64,000 nucleotides of DNA from Prototheca cutis. Lineage: Eukaryota > Chlorophyta > Trebouxiophyceae > Chlorellales > Chlorellaceae. The notes below the pieces were generated by a model, which was given only the letters and a program-made list of their open reading frames with translations, did no database searches and had not been told where the DNA came from. Numbering within the stretch: position 1 is the first letter of the stretch; every line of letters starts with the position of its first letter. Location of the stretch: assembly GCA_002897115.2 (NCBI GenBank), contig BCIH01000012.1, forward strand, positions 397,334 through 461,333. Reading direction: 5' to 3'. The translations under genes were made by a program, and so were the position numbers. Shown piece by piece: positions 1 through 13,956 of this stretch.

Positions 1-2926
1 CGCGACGACGTGCCGCCCCACGTGCCTGTGCCAGGCCGTCGAGCCACGCCGTCACCGCCGCCTGGCGACGTGCATCGTCGTTGCCGTGAGGAGTGCTGGC
101 CTTTGATGCAGGACACTCCGCGTCGACGTCAGGATGCTCACCGCACCGAGTCCTTGGGGCCTCGCAGAGCTCAGCCGCAAGGGCGCCGCCAGCCGGCAGG
201 CATGCCAGCAGCCGCAGCTCGGCACCTGTGACTACCACCTGTCGCTGCACCGGCGCCAGGAACGCTGGCAATGCCGCGGGCGGTGCGTCTGTTTCGTCGG
301 AGTTCGTCAGACCGTTAAAATTCTCATCTCCAGCAAAATCATTGTCTGTTGCCCAGGGGGTCGTTAGAATGTGCCGGGTGTCATGGGGTTTGGCAGGTGC
401 AGTCACCCCACCGGCGTGCCAGTGCCGGACGCCGTCAAGCAGGTCTGTCACGAGCACAGGGCCGCCAGCCGTGGCGGCGGTAGTTGTGCTGCACACACCA
501 CGCCGCACTCCCGCACCGGCAGCCGCCGGCCGGTGGTGATGGCGCAGTTGCGGGTCCAGGGGCCGGAGACCGTGTGTCCAGGCGCGCACGTGCGCTGCCA
601 GTGGGCACAGCACCGCCAACGCGACACGGCCCTCCAGCCCCATGCTCCGGGTGTCGTTACATGAAGACATCACTGCTCCTGGATGGCCAAGCTGTGGCGG
701 GGAGGTCAAGCTCCCCAACCCATGGTCACCGCCACAACTCGCCGCGGTCGTTGCCGCGGCCCACAGGCGCTGCGCCAGCTCTGCCTGCGACCCGGCGCCC
801 CGCGTGCGGTCGCACAGCATGCGCAGCGAGGCCAGGTCCCGACGGGCACTTCGCGTGCCGACGTCGACGCCCAGCAGCGAGGGGCACCCCGTCAACCCGC
901 GCCGGACGGTGCCATGCAGCTGTTGCCGTGGTGAATGGCTTGTTCGGGTGGGTTCCACGTCGTCCCGGATGTCACCGCTGCGAGAGGCTTGCGCCATGCC
1001 ACTACCCCTCTCCCCTCTCCCCACATGGCCCACCAGACGCTCGGCGCGGCCCAGCGCAGAATCGCCCGAGCGCAGCGCGCGCAGCGTGCCGTCCAAGCGT
1101 CGCAGCTCGGCCGCCACCGCCGCGCACAGCGCTCGCGTCAGAGGGCCCGGACAAGGCGTCGCTTGCTCGGCGGGACTTGTCCCCGGATGCTTGGCCGAGC
1201 CACTTGTCGTTTCAGCGCCTGTGGTGCCACCTGCCTCCACCGACAAAGCAGCGCAGTCAGTCAGAAACACCTCGACGGCCTCGCGGTCCTCGGCCGCAGC
1301 ACAGATCGTGCCCAGCACACGCATCGCAGCCGGACGTGCCGCCCCCACCGGCCCCGTGTCGTCGCCCAGCACCGCCTTCACCGCCGCGGCCGCACCGCCA
1401 CCGTCGGCGTCTCGTGTCGCGCGGAGCCGCACCAGCGCGCCAGGAGCACCCAGCAGCGCAGACAGCGCCGCGTCGGCCGCTCTGGCTTCGTCCCGCGTCC
1501 ATGCACCCGGATCCGCGGGCGCGGGGCGCCAGGTGGCGGCGACGCGCGGGCTGTCGGAACCATCGCCGACCGGCCCGACGCTGCATGCGTCGTCCGCCGC
1601 GCTTTCCTCTGCTGCCGGTGCCGAGAGAGTGCCGTCCACTGCTCCGTCCCAGCCGTCGCGGCCCCACACCGTCCGTGAGCCAGGCAGCTCGGCCAAAGCC
1701 AGCGTGTTGGGCCTCAAGCCCAGTCCCACCGGGGACGCCCGCGGGGCTGTTGCCGAGGCTGGAGGGCCCTGCAGGCCACCAAGCTGCGGGCCACCACCCA
1801 GACGCAAATCCTGCTGCTGCAGGAGACCTCTCCCCCGCCGTCTGCCGGCGACTTCCTCGGCCTCAGACAGCGGGTCCCAGGCCGGTCGAGCGGCCAGCCG
1901 TGCACGGAGCTCGGCCAGCCCGCAGATGCCTTCAAACGCCGCATACGGCAGCGTCGCTTCGTGCGCATGCAGCACGCGTGTGGGGCCTGCGGTTGTCGTC
2001 AGTGCCTCGGGGTCGGGGGCCTGCATCCACAGCTCGTCAGCCGGCAAGCTCCCCCCCGGGGGTTTGCTCCGCCCGGCTCGCTGGAACGACACCGCACGCT
2101 GCCGCACCGACGGGCCCGTGCCCTGTGCATGGACAGATGAGTATCGTTCCAAAGTGTTTTCCCAGTTGGGTAAGTGGTCGTGGGAACTCAAGGATCGCGT
2201 TGTCACTCGGGATGTCTGCCGACAGCTCCCCGTGTCCCATGTCCAAAATTGGCCGACCCTCGCGACACCAAACCCTCCGCCCATCTTCACGGGCCCACCT
2301 GAAGCAGCATGAGCAGCGACATCAGAGCCCTCTGCTCGTTAAAGGGTATGGCCGGTGCACGACCAAGCTCCCGCTGCACCTCCGTCCCTAGCACTTGCAC
2401 GACAGGCAGCCTGCGCAGCAGAGGTGCCACGGTGCACGGTTGCAGCCGGTGCTCCATGGACATGGCCCCAAATGCACTCTGTAGACAGTCCACATGCACA
2501 CACACATGCATCAATCAACCAACCGATAACACCACTAGCCCCACTCTGGCGGTCACTCGCCTCTGAACCGCGGCCCAGTCTGTCTGCATGGCGACGGCCA
2601 GTTCTGGGTACCCTTCCCTCTCCAGCCGGAGCTCAGCATCCTTGAGGAGTCCATCCAAGTCTGAAGTGGCCTGATTCGCAGCGCACTGCGCGTAGAGGCA
2701 TGGCTGAATGTGTCTCATCCGTTCCAGTGAGCGCGTTTGCTTGGCATAGCACCATGAGCGTCCAAGGCATCCCCGCCAACCTTCCCATCCTGGCCCGCAC
2801 CTGGCCCAGCAGGATGCCGTGGGCAGTAGCCCGCAACGACTTGCGCGTGTCGGGTCCATGGGAAATGTCTTCGAGTACGCTGGTCACAAGCGCGTCCAGC
2901 AGAGCGGGGTAGCCCAGCTGCGACAT
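1..2926 (-). CDS. Gamma-tubulin complex component (Spc97/Spc98 family, GCP5/6-like), N-terminal part; runs off the left edge
   Basis: Role: a GCP subunit of the gamma-tubulin ring complex, which nucleates microtubules. Exons that keep one frame: 2926-2801 (starts ATG, MSQLGYPALLDALV), 2670-2557, 2478-2299, 2122-1025, then 919 and leftward with less certain joins. The family signs are in the leftmost part: a segment reading WTHGLRPLDP, like the GCP motif W..G.L.DP, followed about 70 residues on by LPAFLAPVQRQVVVTGAELR, which matches the GCP signature 'FL...A..IL.TGKSL..L'. The exon ending ALMSLLMLLQ resembles the GCP5 N-terminal region. The gamma-tubulin-binding C-terminal half lies outside the window. 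GCP5 or GCP6 is favoured by the insert-rich N-terminal half, but GCP4 is not excluded. Family assignment is fairly sure; subtype is inference. Confidence 0.62.
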
Positions 2927-3880
2927 TGGCCTGCGCTGGGCTGTCTCAGCCCCTCCGAGGGGCCTTGCGCAGGCCTAAGCTCCCTACGGTGCCATCTCGA
3001 CGTTCCATCAACACCTCATGTGATGTCATTTCTAGATCATGTTCCGCGAGATTGGGCTTTGATGTGCGCGAGGCGCAGATCCGCGGTCATGATCGCCGGC
3101 CCCGACGGCTTCAGATCACTTGTCGGCCAGACCGAGCAGGCGAAAGGTGTCCACCGCCCCGACCCCGCTTCGCCGCCGCGCGCTGTCTTTGCAGGGCAAA
3201 TGGCACGGGGAACATCATGTTGGACAACGCCAATGCCTGGGAACTTGTCGCATTCACAGGACACACAATTCTTTTGAAAAAAACAGTCGTCGGAATCCTG
3301 TGCGTCCAAGCCATATGCTCTCTAGCGACATCCACTGTTTCTTCCTTTTCTATGTTGACATTCCACGCNTCGCACGAGGTGGCGGCTCTCGGCAGTGGGG
3401 GCCGCCGGGGCGGTGCAAAAACTGCGCACACGAAGAAAAACAGGAGGGAGCAGCACAGCAATGAAGGATGAGCTGGGATCATACTAGGGGGGAAAAAACA
3501 ACCGGTTACAGACGCGTGCAGGTCTCAAGCGCGCCCGCCAGCGAACGAGCAGGCGAGAGTTCGCCCGCTTGCCGGCGGCTGGCGCTGCTCAGAAATGGGT
3601 GACATGGTCAAGTTTGCTGCCTCGAGAACAAACGGGGCATGGGGGCCCAGGGGCCTGTGGGCCACGTCATTGGTGCAGGGGCCCCCGGGTGGTGCGGTCA
3701 ACACGGACACCGGGTGGCAGGCCAGCAGGCAGATGCACCGGTGGCGCTGGCAGACGCACAGTCAAGCTCCGTCCAAGCATGGAGAAAAAGGTCCACATCA
3801 GGGAAGATGGCGGCTGCGCGGAGCTCCATGCTTCCGCAGCAGACCTGCGTGCTCAGCAATGACCAGCCCAAAGGGCTGAA
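2927..3880. other. Intergenic; one doubtful secreted-type ORF
   Basis: This is the upstream region of the GCP gene and the downstream region of the PP2C gene. On the minus strand at 3482-3111 an ORF begins with a hydrophobic leader (LLCCSLLFFFVCAVFA) like a signal peptide, but the rest shows no domain, contains an ambiguous base, and competing frames look equally plausible. I do not call it a gene. Confidence 0.3.
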
Positions 3881-5599
3881 TCAGGCGGGGCGGGGCAGCT
3901 GGATGCCGGTGCTCCATCCCTGCGGGGACTGGGGCATGCCCCGCCCCGGGCTGTCCACCGCCGCTGCACCGCCTGTTCCTCCTCGGCCCCCCGTGTGGCC
4001 CGGCAACCCCCCCAGGGCCAGCCGTGCCAGGCTTAGCCCTCCCGCTGCCCCGCCCAGCGGGGCGCTCAACGGCCCTACCGACGACGCGGCCGAGGCGGTA
4101 TAGTCGCCGGCCCTCGGCGTTGGCCCCGCGGGGCTCAGCGCGCCATCGCTGCCGTCGTCCGACGACGAGGACGGGGGGCTGGTGCCTTCACCCACGCCAC
4201 GNGTCGAGCCGGAGGACGCCGAGGGTGAGGCCGGGGGACGACGCGGCCGCAGCGCACTCCGCCATGCTGGGGCTGCAGGCACAGGCGCTGCCAGCGGTGC
4301 GGCAGGTGGCACGGGCATGGACGGCACGTGTCTAGGCTGCGCTAGGACCGGCGGTAAGGGCAGCACCTGGGGTGCAGCAGGGGGCAGTCCAATGGGGGTC
4401 AGTGCTGCAGGGGCCAGCGCAGCAGACAGCCCGGCGGGGGGCAGCGGTGCCGGAGATAGTGCAGCCACTGACAGGGCGGTTTGCTCCCCGGGCAGGATAG
4501 ACCCAGAGGCGGCAGTCGGGGAGAACGGGCCTGGGCCGCGATCGGCAGCGGCAGCCAGGCTCTCGACTTCCTCTGGCGGCGGGATGCGAAGGTTGAGGCG
4601 GGAGGACCGGTGCCGCGGCAGGCGCGGCAGCGGCCGCAGCGTGACGACGACGGCGGTGACGTTGTCCCCCGGCGTCCCCGCGTGCAGCGTGGCGCGCTGC
4701 CGCAGCAGCGCCTGCTGCACCAGCCACTCGGCGCAGGCCTGCGCGTCGCCGCCCCGCGCTCGCAGAACGCGCCGTGCGTCCGACACCACGCTCGACTCAG
4801 GCGAGTAGTAGTCCCACAGCCCATCCGAACCCACCACGAGAAATTCGTCAAGCACGTCCACCTCCCGGACACTGAGCTCTGGATCTGTTCGGGTTTGTGG
4901 GTATGTGGAATTTTAGTGAGTTCAGGAGGTGCAGGGTTTCAAGATTCTTCCACCACGCCCCCCCCTAGCCCCCCCAAAAAGAAAAATTTCAACACTCTTC
5001 CAGAGACCTGCTATGAGGGGCCCTCGGGTGTGTCCTCGCTCGTCGCGCCATTTGATGGGCGACCCGATGTCCCAGTCCCCGATGGACCGGCAGACGTTGA
5101 TGTCCGAGCAGGCGATGAAATCGGCCGACACGCCGACGCCCGCCTCCGCAAACCGCTCCCGCTCCGTGGCCACATCCGGGTTGTGCGGCGTGTTGAGCGC
5201 CTCGCTGGCGCCGCGCACACTCAGCACGCCGCGGCAGTCGCCCACATTGGCAGTGAAGAGCCGTCCGCCCCCGGTCAGCACGTGCACCAGCAGCGTGGTG
5301 CCGCCCGTCCGTACCGCGCCCACCGCATACAGCTGGCACACGTGCTCCTCCAACGCTGCCACCGTCGCAGCCAGCGCTGTCAGCAGGTCGGGCTCGGCGC
5401 GCTGCGCGGCCACAAAGGCACGGGGGAGCTCGTCGCGGGCGGCGCGGGCCACAAGGTCGTGGTGGTGCCCGTCCAGCACCGCCACCACCGTGCACCGCGG
5501 CCGGCCGGGCACCTCGGTGGAGAAGAGCGTGTACGCGTCATCATTGCTGGCCCGCCCGCCAATGTCCGCGGCCACACCGCACTGCAGTCCATACAACAG
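3881..5599 (-). CDS. PP2C-type protein phosphatase, 5' exons missing
   Basis: A metal-dependent Ser/Thr phosphatase (PPM/PP2C). Exon 5599-5008 joins exon 4878-3881 in phase, with donor GCAG|GTCTCT and acceptor ATCCAG|AG. Motifs in order: a metal-site Asp in RASNDDAYTLF, a DGH motif in VLDGHHHDL, GTTLLVH, ANVGDCRGVL, RSIGDWDIG, VVGSDGLWDYYS and GDNVTAVVV. Together these are the usual PP2C blocks, so catalysis is likely. After the catalytic domain the last exon adds about 230 residues of Ala/Pro/Ser-rich, probably disordered tail. The first readable coding sequence (LLYGLQCGVAAD) starts directly after an intron acceptor, so at least one upstream exon is needed. Only about 200 bp separate it from the oppositely oriented isomerase, which is also missing its 5' exons (see the poly-G junction). 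Confidence 0.85.
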
Positions 5600-5681
5600 C
5601 TGCACAGCAGGGGACCAAGAGTGTGTGTGTGATGGTGGGGGGGGATATTGCAGGCAAGGGTATTGGTGGCGGTGGCCGTGG

Positions 5682-5702
5682 GGGGGGGGGGGGGGGGGGG
5701 GG
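5682..5702. repeat. Poly-G run, suspected unmarked assembly junction
   Basis: An uninterrupted run of about 21 G. It resembles the poly-G flanks of the two N-gaps in this window. It sits between two head-to-head genes that both lack their 5' exons, which is hard to reconcile with a contiguous 200-bp spacer. Confidence 0.5.
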
Positions 5703-5806
5703 TGACGGGTTGATGGCAGTGCAACTTGCACTCTGTGGCGCTTATCGTGGATGCATCTCACAAGTTAATAGCCCCCCTTCATAAAAATACCCATTCCCTG
5801 CCACAG

Positions 5807-6282
5807 CCCACGCGATGGAACTGTCCCTCACTGCAAGGGTGTTTGACGGCGGGGAGGCCAAGCTCCTGGGACTGGTCAGTGCGGTAATGCCAGACCAGGC
5901 GGCGCTGATGCGCCACGGCGCTGCCTTGGCCAAGAGCATTGCGGCCAAGTCCCCTGTTTCCGTTGTGGGGACCAAGGCGGTGCTGCTCCACAAACGGTGA
6001 GGAGGATTTCTGGTTCTGTGGTATTTTTTTGTGACGTGCGATCCTTCCACTGCGGAGTAGACGTGGTCGATTGGCCGGATGGTGGTGCTAGGTTGAAGGC
6101 AGCAGTCTGCCCCTGGTCCCAGCCCTCTACACCCCACCCCTTGCCCCAGGGACCACACTGTGGATGAGGGCCTTGATTACGTAACCACGTGGAACGCAAG
6201 CATGCTGCTACGGTCGGCAGATCTGGTCGAAGCCGTGACTGCGATGAGGGAAAAGCGGCAGCCCCAGTTCAGCAAGCTCTAG
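5807..6282 (+). CDS. Delta(3,5)-delta(2,4)-dienoyl-CoA isomerase (ECH1/crotonase family), C-terminal part
   Basis: Beta-oxidation enzyme that isomerises 3,5-dienoyl-CoA in peroxisomes or mitochondria. Two exons: 5807-5996 (acceptor CTGCCACAG, donor ACG|GTGAGG) and 6150-6282 (acceptor TTGCCCCAG), in phase, ending in TAG. The protein reads MELSLTARVFDGGEAKLLGL near the start, then SVVGTKAVLLHKRDHTVDEG, the block conserved in dienoyl-CoA isomerases. It ends FSKL, which resembles a PTS1-type C-terminus (SKL), so peroxisomal targeting is possible. The N-terminal half of the crotonase fold, including the oxyanion-hole segment, is absent because upstream sequence is occupied by the PP2C gene on the other strand. 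Either the exons were lost in assembly at 5682-5702 or this is a gene fragment. Confidence 0.8.
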
Positions 6283-6292
6283 GGGGTTGTGC

Positions 6293-6315
6293 TGCATGCA
6301 TGCATGCATGCATGC
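6293..6315. repeat. TGCA tetranucleotide microsatellite
   Basis: About six tandem copies of TGCA just after the isomerase stop codon, in its presumed 3' UTR. Confidence 0.9.
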
Positions 6316-6524
6316 GGGTCCCCCAAAGCCAGCCGGTCGGTGGCATCTCTTGCGCAAAACATCAGCCATTGCCAGTTTTGCCAAGGTTCTCCTGGATGCA
6401 ATGCTTGCACAGAATGGCAGCACCATCAATATTTTGCAATTCTTGTTGTCACATTGACAACGAAAGCAGTCAATCGCCTCACAGAGGGGTGATTCTGTAG
6501 GGAGAAAACGACAGCACCGTGCCC

Positions 6525-8667
6525 TCAAGCCCACTGACCACCACGCAGGCGGCGGAAAACCCCGGCCAGCCAGCCGGACCCGGGGGCCCCCTCACGGCCT
6601 CGCTCGGCATCCAGCGAGCGAAAGGCTGCGAGCAGGACGACCACGTGGGGGTGCAGCCCCCTGCGCTCGGCGTCTGCGGCAAGGGAGAAATGCCAGCCGC
6701 CTCGGGCGTGCGTCTCGGCCCGGGGGGTGAAGAGCCAGAGGCTGGAGGGCGGCAGCCACGCGCAGCTGGCTCGGGCAAGCAGCGCAGGCATGCTCCGCTT
6801 GAGCGGGTTGAGGCTCCGTGCAGCGGCTGCGCCCGGGGCCGTAATGAAATGGAGGTGCTCCACCAAGGGCGACGACGTGCTCAGGACTGCGTGCGTGGCG
6901 GGGTGTAGGCCAGAGGTGCATGCTCTTGCCAAGACAGCAATGCTAGGCAGGCCAGACACGTCCAACTTCCTCTGAATCCTCACAGAACATCGTGAGCTTG
7001 TGCGCTCCATTCAAGAGAACCAAAAAAACCTGGGGCACCTGTCACTCTGGGCCGGCCCTGGGCGTCCAGGATCTCCCAGACCTGGCCCATGCCTTCCGCT
7101 TGCCGGCAGCAGGCCAGCACAGAGCCCTCCGCGTCTCTCACGGTAATTCCATCTGAGTCTGTTGCCTCGAATTTTTCGTCGTCAGCCCGTGCGCTGGACG
7201 AGCGCACGGCAGACGCAAGTTCTGTGCCATCCACGCCACAATACCAGAGCGGAGTGGCAGCACCTGGAGTTGACTGTGGCCGCTGCTGAGCTGGCGCTCT
7301 GTCGCCACTCGAGTGCTCCGGTCCTGGTGGGGCACCTGGTTTGTGATCCAAGCCATGTCCTGGCGGAACTGTGTCATGAATGCCTGGTGTTCCAGCGTCT
7401 CTGTCTTTCCCCCCATCCGCAGTAGCGGCAGCACCTTTGCATCCAACTCCAGCCGTCGGCGCTATAGCCTGTGGCCCCCAGTCGCCCTGGAGATGCCCCG
7501 CCGACGGGTTCCCGCCTGACAGCCGCCTCCCCGGACGGGCCAGGGTGACCTTGCCTAGCAGCTGGCGGCCATGCACAATGTGCAGGAGCTCCGGGGTCAA
7601 GCCCGGGTCGCCCCGGGTCTCGGCCTCGAATTCGGTGGGCAGCAGACGCCCGGTGGCCAGACTGGGATCCAGCTCGGGGCCCAGTGCCGCGATTTCTACC
7701 GCCTCCCGCAGCTCCCTTCTCATTAAAATTTTTTGGGGGTGGTGGGGGTGGGGGTAGGCAAAGCCGATGCATGTGGGCAGATGCGGTCTTCCTCCTTGAA
7801 GCCACAATCAGGCATTGCCCTGTTCAATCAACCCCACAAAAGCCCACCTCATCATCCACGCACCGTCTGAAGGAGTTGCGGTACCGATCGACGGCCGTTT
7901 GATCCTTGTCGGGACGCGACTGCTTGCCCCCAACCAGATCGAACAGCCAGTCGAGATCGGCCGCCGCCCAGTCAGAGGCATGCCTGCATCCGGTGGGAAA
8001 GTTGTTGTGGACCATAAACCGCTCCCTCCGGGGAAGAATGAGCATTGTTGGATGCTAAGATACTCCCGTACAGTCCTCAGGGGAGCCTAGCACCAGAAAC
8101 TCAAAAAATATCACTTAGCACTGCAGTTCGGAATCTCCAGCCCAGCCAACCTGGGATCTGCCGAACCCCCTGTAGCCTCCTCCTCGGGGTCTGCAAAGGC
8201 CTCTTTCACGGGCCATGCCCTGACAGACAGTTTCAGGCTCAGGTTATATTTTTGCCGCGCCCTCTGATTGCCCAGAACACGGTATGCTGACAGGAGTTGC
8301 ACAAAGGCGGCTCGGTCCGCTGACGTTCCAACATGGCGCAGCCTGTCAGGGTGCAGGGCCAGCGCTTTCTGCGTCAACCAGCAATGAACGGACTGGGTAT
8401 CAGCAGGTGTTTGTGTGCTTCAAAATGGATCCCCCATCAGTCAGCGGCATGGGAACTGGTTTTCCCAGAAGGGCAGGGAAAGGACCCCCTTCGCAAAAAA
8501 AGCACCCTCCCCAGACTCACGACACGGAACGCCTGCTTGATCTCTTCCGATGTGGCGTCGATGGGCACCCCCAGGACTTCATAGTGGGAGATCGATCGAC
8601 GAGGGAACAAGGCCGCAAGGCGGCTCCTCGCTGGCAAGCGAGTTCGGAACCACAGTGACCCAAACAT
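6525..8667 (-). CDS. Mitochondrial J-domain (DnaJ/Hsp40) protein; 3' half uncertain, possibly a second LURP-like gene
   Basis: Exon 1, 8667-8521, starts MFGSLWFRTRLPARSRLAAL, a basic amphipathic leader typical of mitochondrial import, followed by ISHYEVLGVPIDATSEEIKQ. Exon 2 starts at 8368 and supplies KALALHPDRLRH, so the junction restores a J domain with its HPD motif, which stimulates Hsp70 ATPase. Further exons in the same direction are clear but their joins are not: about 8053-7848 (WAAADLDWLFDLVGGKQ), about 7718-7500 (LREAVEIAALGPELDP) and about 7446-7330 (DAKVLPLLRMGGKTETLEHQ). Downstream, 7290-6980 (GITVRDAEGSVLACCRQ, MGQVWEILDAQGR) and 6900-6525 look coding and faintly resemble a LURP-one/scramblase fold. 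They may belong to this protein or to a separate gene. Confidence 0.6.
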
Positions 8668-8878
8668 CACCGCACTGCTCGTGAGCCCAGGTGCATGCGG
8701 TGAGATTCGTGGCCCGCACACCAGTGCCTGCCGAGCTCGGGTCCGTAGGTCATGTCGAGCATCAATGATAACATGACACTACCCGTTATTCGACTGGTGA
8801 GGGCGAAACCAGTTTTTCTCTCATGGGATCGGCACAGGCCATACGGCGCTTGAATCAATTGCTCGACATCCGCCCGGC

Positions 8879-8990
8879 GGGGGGGGGGGGNNNNNNNNNN
8901 NNNNNNNNNNNNNNNNNNNNNNNNNNNNNNNNNNNNNNNNNNNNNNNNNNNNNNNNNNNNNNNNNNNNNNNNNNNNNNNNNNNNNNNNNN

Positions 8991-9065
<75 letters not shown>
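8879..9065. other. Scaffold gap (100 N, 8891-8990) with poly-G flanks
   Basis: Exactly 100 N between a 12-G and a 75-G run. The round number indicates a gap of unknown size, and the poly-G flanks are probably read artefacts. Linkage between the J-protein and beta-tubulin sides is therefore by scaffolding only. Confidence 0.95.
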
Positions 9066-9066
<1 letters not shown>

Positions 9067-10203
9067 ATTATTGATGTGCAGTGAAGTGGGGCGAGGAACT
9101 GAAAGAGGTTGTGATTCCGTTATGGAATTGATCCCCAAGGGTCAGTTGTGGAGATTGGTGGGAGGCGATGGCAGGACTGCCATCCTCCCTCGGCTGGGCA
9201 TCCCCAGCCAAGGAGGCTGGTCTCACCCGCCTCACACCCACCAAGGAATCAAGCACCTTGACATCCAGTGCCAAGCCCAGGGGCAATAAACGAGATCCAC
9301 TGCACGCACAAACACAGGATCAAAGGTAGGAATCGAGTGCAAGCGGCCCCGGGCCCACCCGCAGCCCGCGTATCAAGCTGGCCAACCACCCAGTCCTGGG
9401 AGCTCTGGGCAGCAAGCCTTCCCTCCCAGAATCAGTGCAGGCCTCGCTCGCAATCCCGCAGGGAGAATTGCGCCATGCAAATGATCCNAGCATCCATGCA
9501 TGTCAAGCCAGATGACAGCGAACGACTCCACAGGCACCATCCGTCCAGGCAAATGCCCCTGTCTACAGGACACGCCCTGCTCGGCCCCGCGTTCTACAGC
9601 CTACCTCCTCGCCATCTTCGCCGAACGGGTGATCTGACCTGGGCAACGGACTCAAGACCGAGCCAGAACTAGAGGCTTCCGGGCTCAATGCGTCGCTCCC
9701 CGGTGGTGGGACGGGACTGTCAGAGACAGGCAGGCTGCCACTGGTGCTTGGTGCCTGTGTCAGGTCGGGGATCATCCGACAAGCTTCTCAGCAACATGCA
9801 ATGTTTGAAAATTTACGCTCCATGACGATGCGATGGCTAGAGAAATGCACTTGGGATCTGAACTGCGCTGCCCAGGTAGGTGATCCATGCAAACCCCGCA
9901 GCTGAGCGAACACGGGCGACCGGGGCCCCAGTGAGCCATCGATCCGGCAGGAAGAAAGCGGGAAGCACAACCGGCGATGACCACCGTTTCGAGGGCCAGG
10001 CCTGCATGACGCCCGACTAGGCATCACAATAGCGCAACAGCATTCCAGGTGATCACTTCTAATGGATAATTGAATTCATCTTTGGGCACAGTGGTGTGAC
10101 TCAGAGGTGGAGGGAAGCACAGTAGGCAGAGTCGCTTCGAGCACGAAAGCCCACCGCCCCAGATTCTCGAGTTTCACGGTCAGGCCAGTAACGCCTCGCC
10201 ACA
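9066..10203. other. Unassigned; possible minus-strand gene fragment
   Basis: On the minus strand a likely exon runs from about 9765 to 9606, between acceptor CTGACACAG and donor GAGGAG|GTAGGC. It encodes a Ser/Pro-rich acidic segment (SPVPPPGSDALSPEASSSG). No domain is recognisable, flanking exons could not be joined, and the 3' side meets the scaffold gap. The right part is the beta-tubulin 5' flank. Confidence 0.25.
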
Positions 10204-12747
<2,544 letters not shown>

Positions 12748-13566
12748 CCGATGGTGCTGCAGATGTGTGATGAGCGGACACCCAAGCCACAGGGCGGCCG
12801 TCGCTGACAGGCACGCTGCAAGGTGCAGTTTGGCGTGCGCGGCCCTCTGACGATCGCTGCGCTGGTCGGGCCCTGGCCCGGGCAAACCCTCCCCCCCTTC
12901 CACTGCAGCCCAATCGCCCGTGTGCTTGGATCCCTCAACAATGCCATGAGTTCCAGGAGCAACAACTCCCAGCCCATCTTTCATTGTGACCCGACCTGTA
13001 AACACAGCATCTGTGGGGTGGCAGATGGAACCAGGGATCTCAACCAAGTCTCAGATCGAGGCTCCAGGTAGTTTTGTGAATGAGCCAGAATCGTGCTCAA
13101 GCCCCTACCTCCTGTACATTTGTTGGTGTCACAGACAGTACCCGTCGGGGTGTGGAAAGGTCAGTAGTTGAACAGGATTTTGCAAAGGGCTGTGATCGGT
13201 GTAGGGTCGTCATCATCATCATGTCTTGCAGACACAGTCATGGGCTTTCGTGCATTTGTTGATTGGTGCAGGGGTAACGCAAGGATGTGAGATCATGGGC
13301 AAGTGCCAATAGTGATGGTATTCATGCTTGCTGCATGCTGGAAACCGCAAGACAATCGAGGCGGGAAACATATGGCCCCAGGGGAAAGCAACCAAGTGCA
13401 CAGCTATGCCAAGAATAGATCAGTGAAAGTGAGGACACGAAAAGCCTGAGCCGGAGCAGAGGCTATGCTGAAGGCTGTGATGGTGGGGGGCTTGACAGAG
13501 GAGGAAGGATCCCGGGCGGAGCTGGGCCAAACAGGAGGAGGCACCACCTCGGGAGGATGTGACCTC
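12748..13566. other. Beta-tubulin 3' flank
   Basis: No gene seen. A TGTAA pentamer, the polyadenylation sign used by many green algae, occurs at 12997-13001, 250 bp after the tubulin stop, and would suit its 3' end. The fit is suggestive only. Confidence 0.4.
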
Positions 13567-13956
13567 TCACTTATCTTTGGTGGCCGTGACAAAGGGGGGG
13601 GGTGGAGGCGGGCTTTCTTTAGGAGGCAGGGATTCCGTGGGCTCGGCCGATATTTTCGCTGGTGGAGGCGGTGGGGTTTCCTCCGTTGTGTTCGTGGTCG
13701 TCATCTTCACCGCAATGGTGGTGCTGCTGGAGGCTGCTGCATTGGGGTTGGTCCCAAAGCTCTCTGTCTCCACAGAGTTGTACAGCGAGTTCTGTAGAGG
13801 AATGCAGAGGCCGTTGTTGATTCAACAATGTACAGCCAGGTTTGATTGTCCGCCGGGCCACACCCATGAGGGGTCTGGACACAAGGACGACATGTCCCGG
13901 CGCACACTCCCACTCACCGCATAAGAGCCGTCCGTGTCAACTGCCCCCACGCAGCC
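13567..13956 (-). CDS. Unknown protein, C-terminal fragment (Thr/Ser/Pro-rich tail)
   Basis: Not recognised. Two exons join in phase: 13956-13918 (acceptor GCACTAG, encoding GCVGAVDTDGSYA, donor GCG|GTGAGT) and 13791-13567 (acceptor CTCTACAG, starting NSLYNSVETESFGTN and ending in TGA). The last exon turns into a Thr/Ser-rich stretch and two proline runs, probably disordered. Upstream exons should lie right of 13956, where base composition changes to AT-richer sequence and nothing joins convincingly. It may be a truncated gene at the edge of an insertion. Confidence 0.4.

Noticed and set aside
484..2391. A 635-codon open frame on the plus strand
   Set aside because: It is the GC-rich shadow of the GCP exons on the minus strand: Arg/Pro/Ala-dominated, no domain, and it crosses introns that are well defined on the other strand.
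6980..7807. 275-codon minus-strand ORF taken as one exon
   Set aside because: Its middle part reads through a segment where another frame (DAKVLPLLRMGG...) is clearly coding, so it must contain an intron; used only in pieces.
8991..9065. Long G run considered as telomeric or G-quadruplex element
   Set aside because: Pure G directly abutting a 100-N gap is best explained as a sequencing/assembly artefact; there is no TTTAGGG-type unit.
13559..13924. Plus-strand ORF with a hydrophobic segment (VVFVVVIFTAMVVLLEAAAL)
   Set aside because: The minus strand of the same DNA gives two exons joining in phase with good codon use; the hydrophobic run is the reverse reading of a Thr-rich tail.
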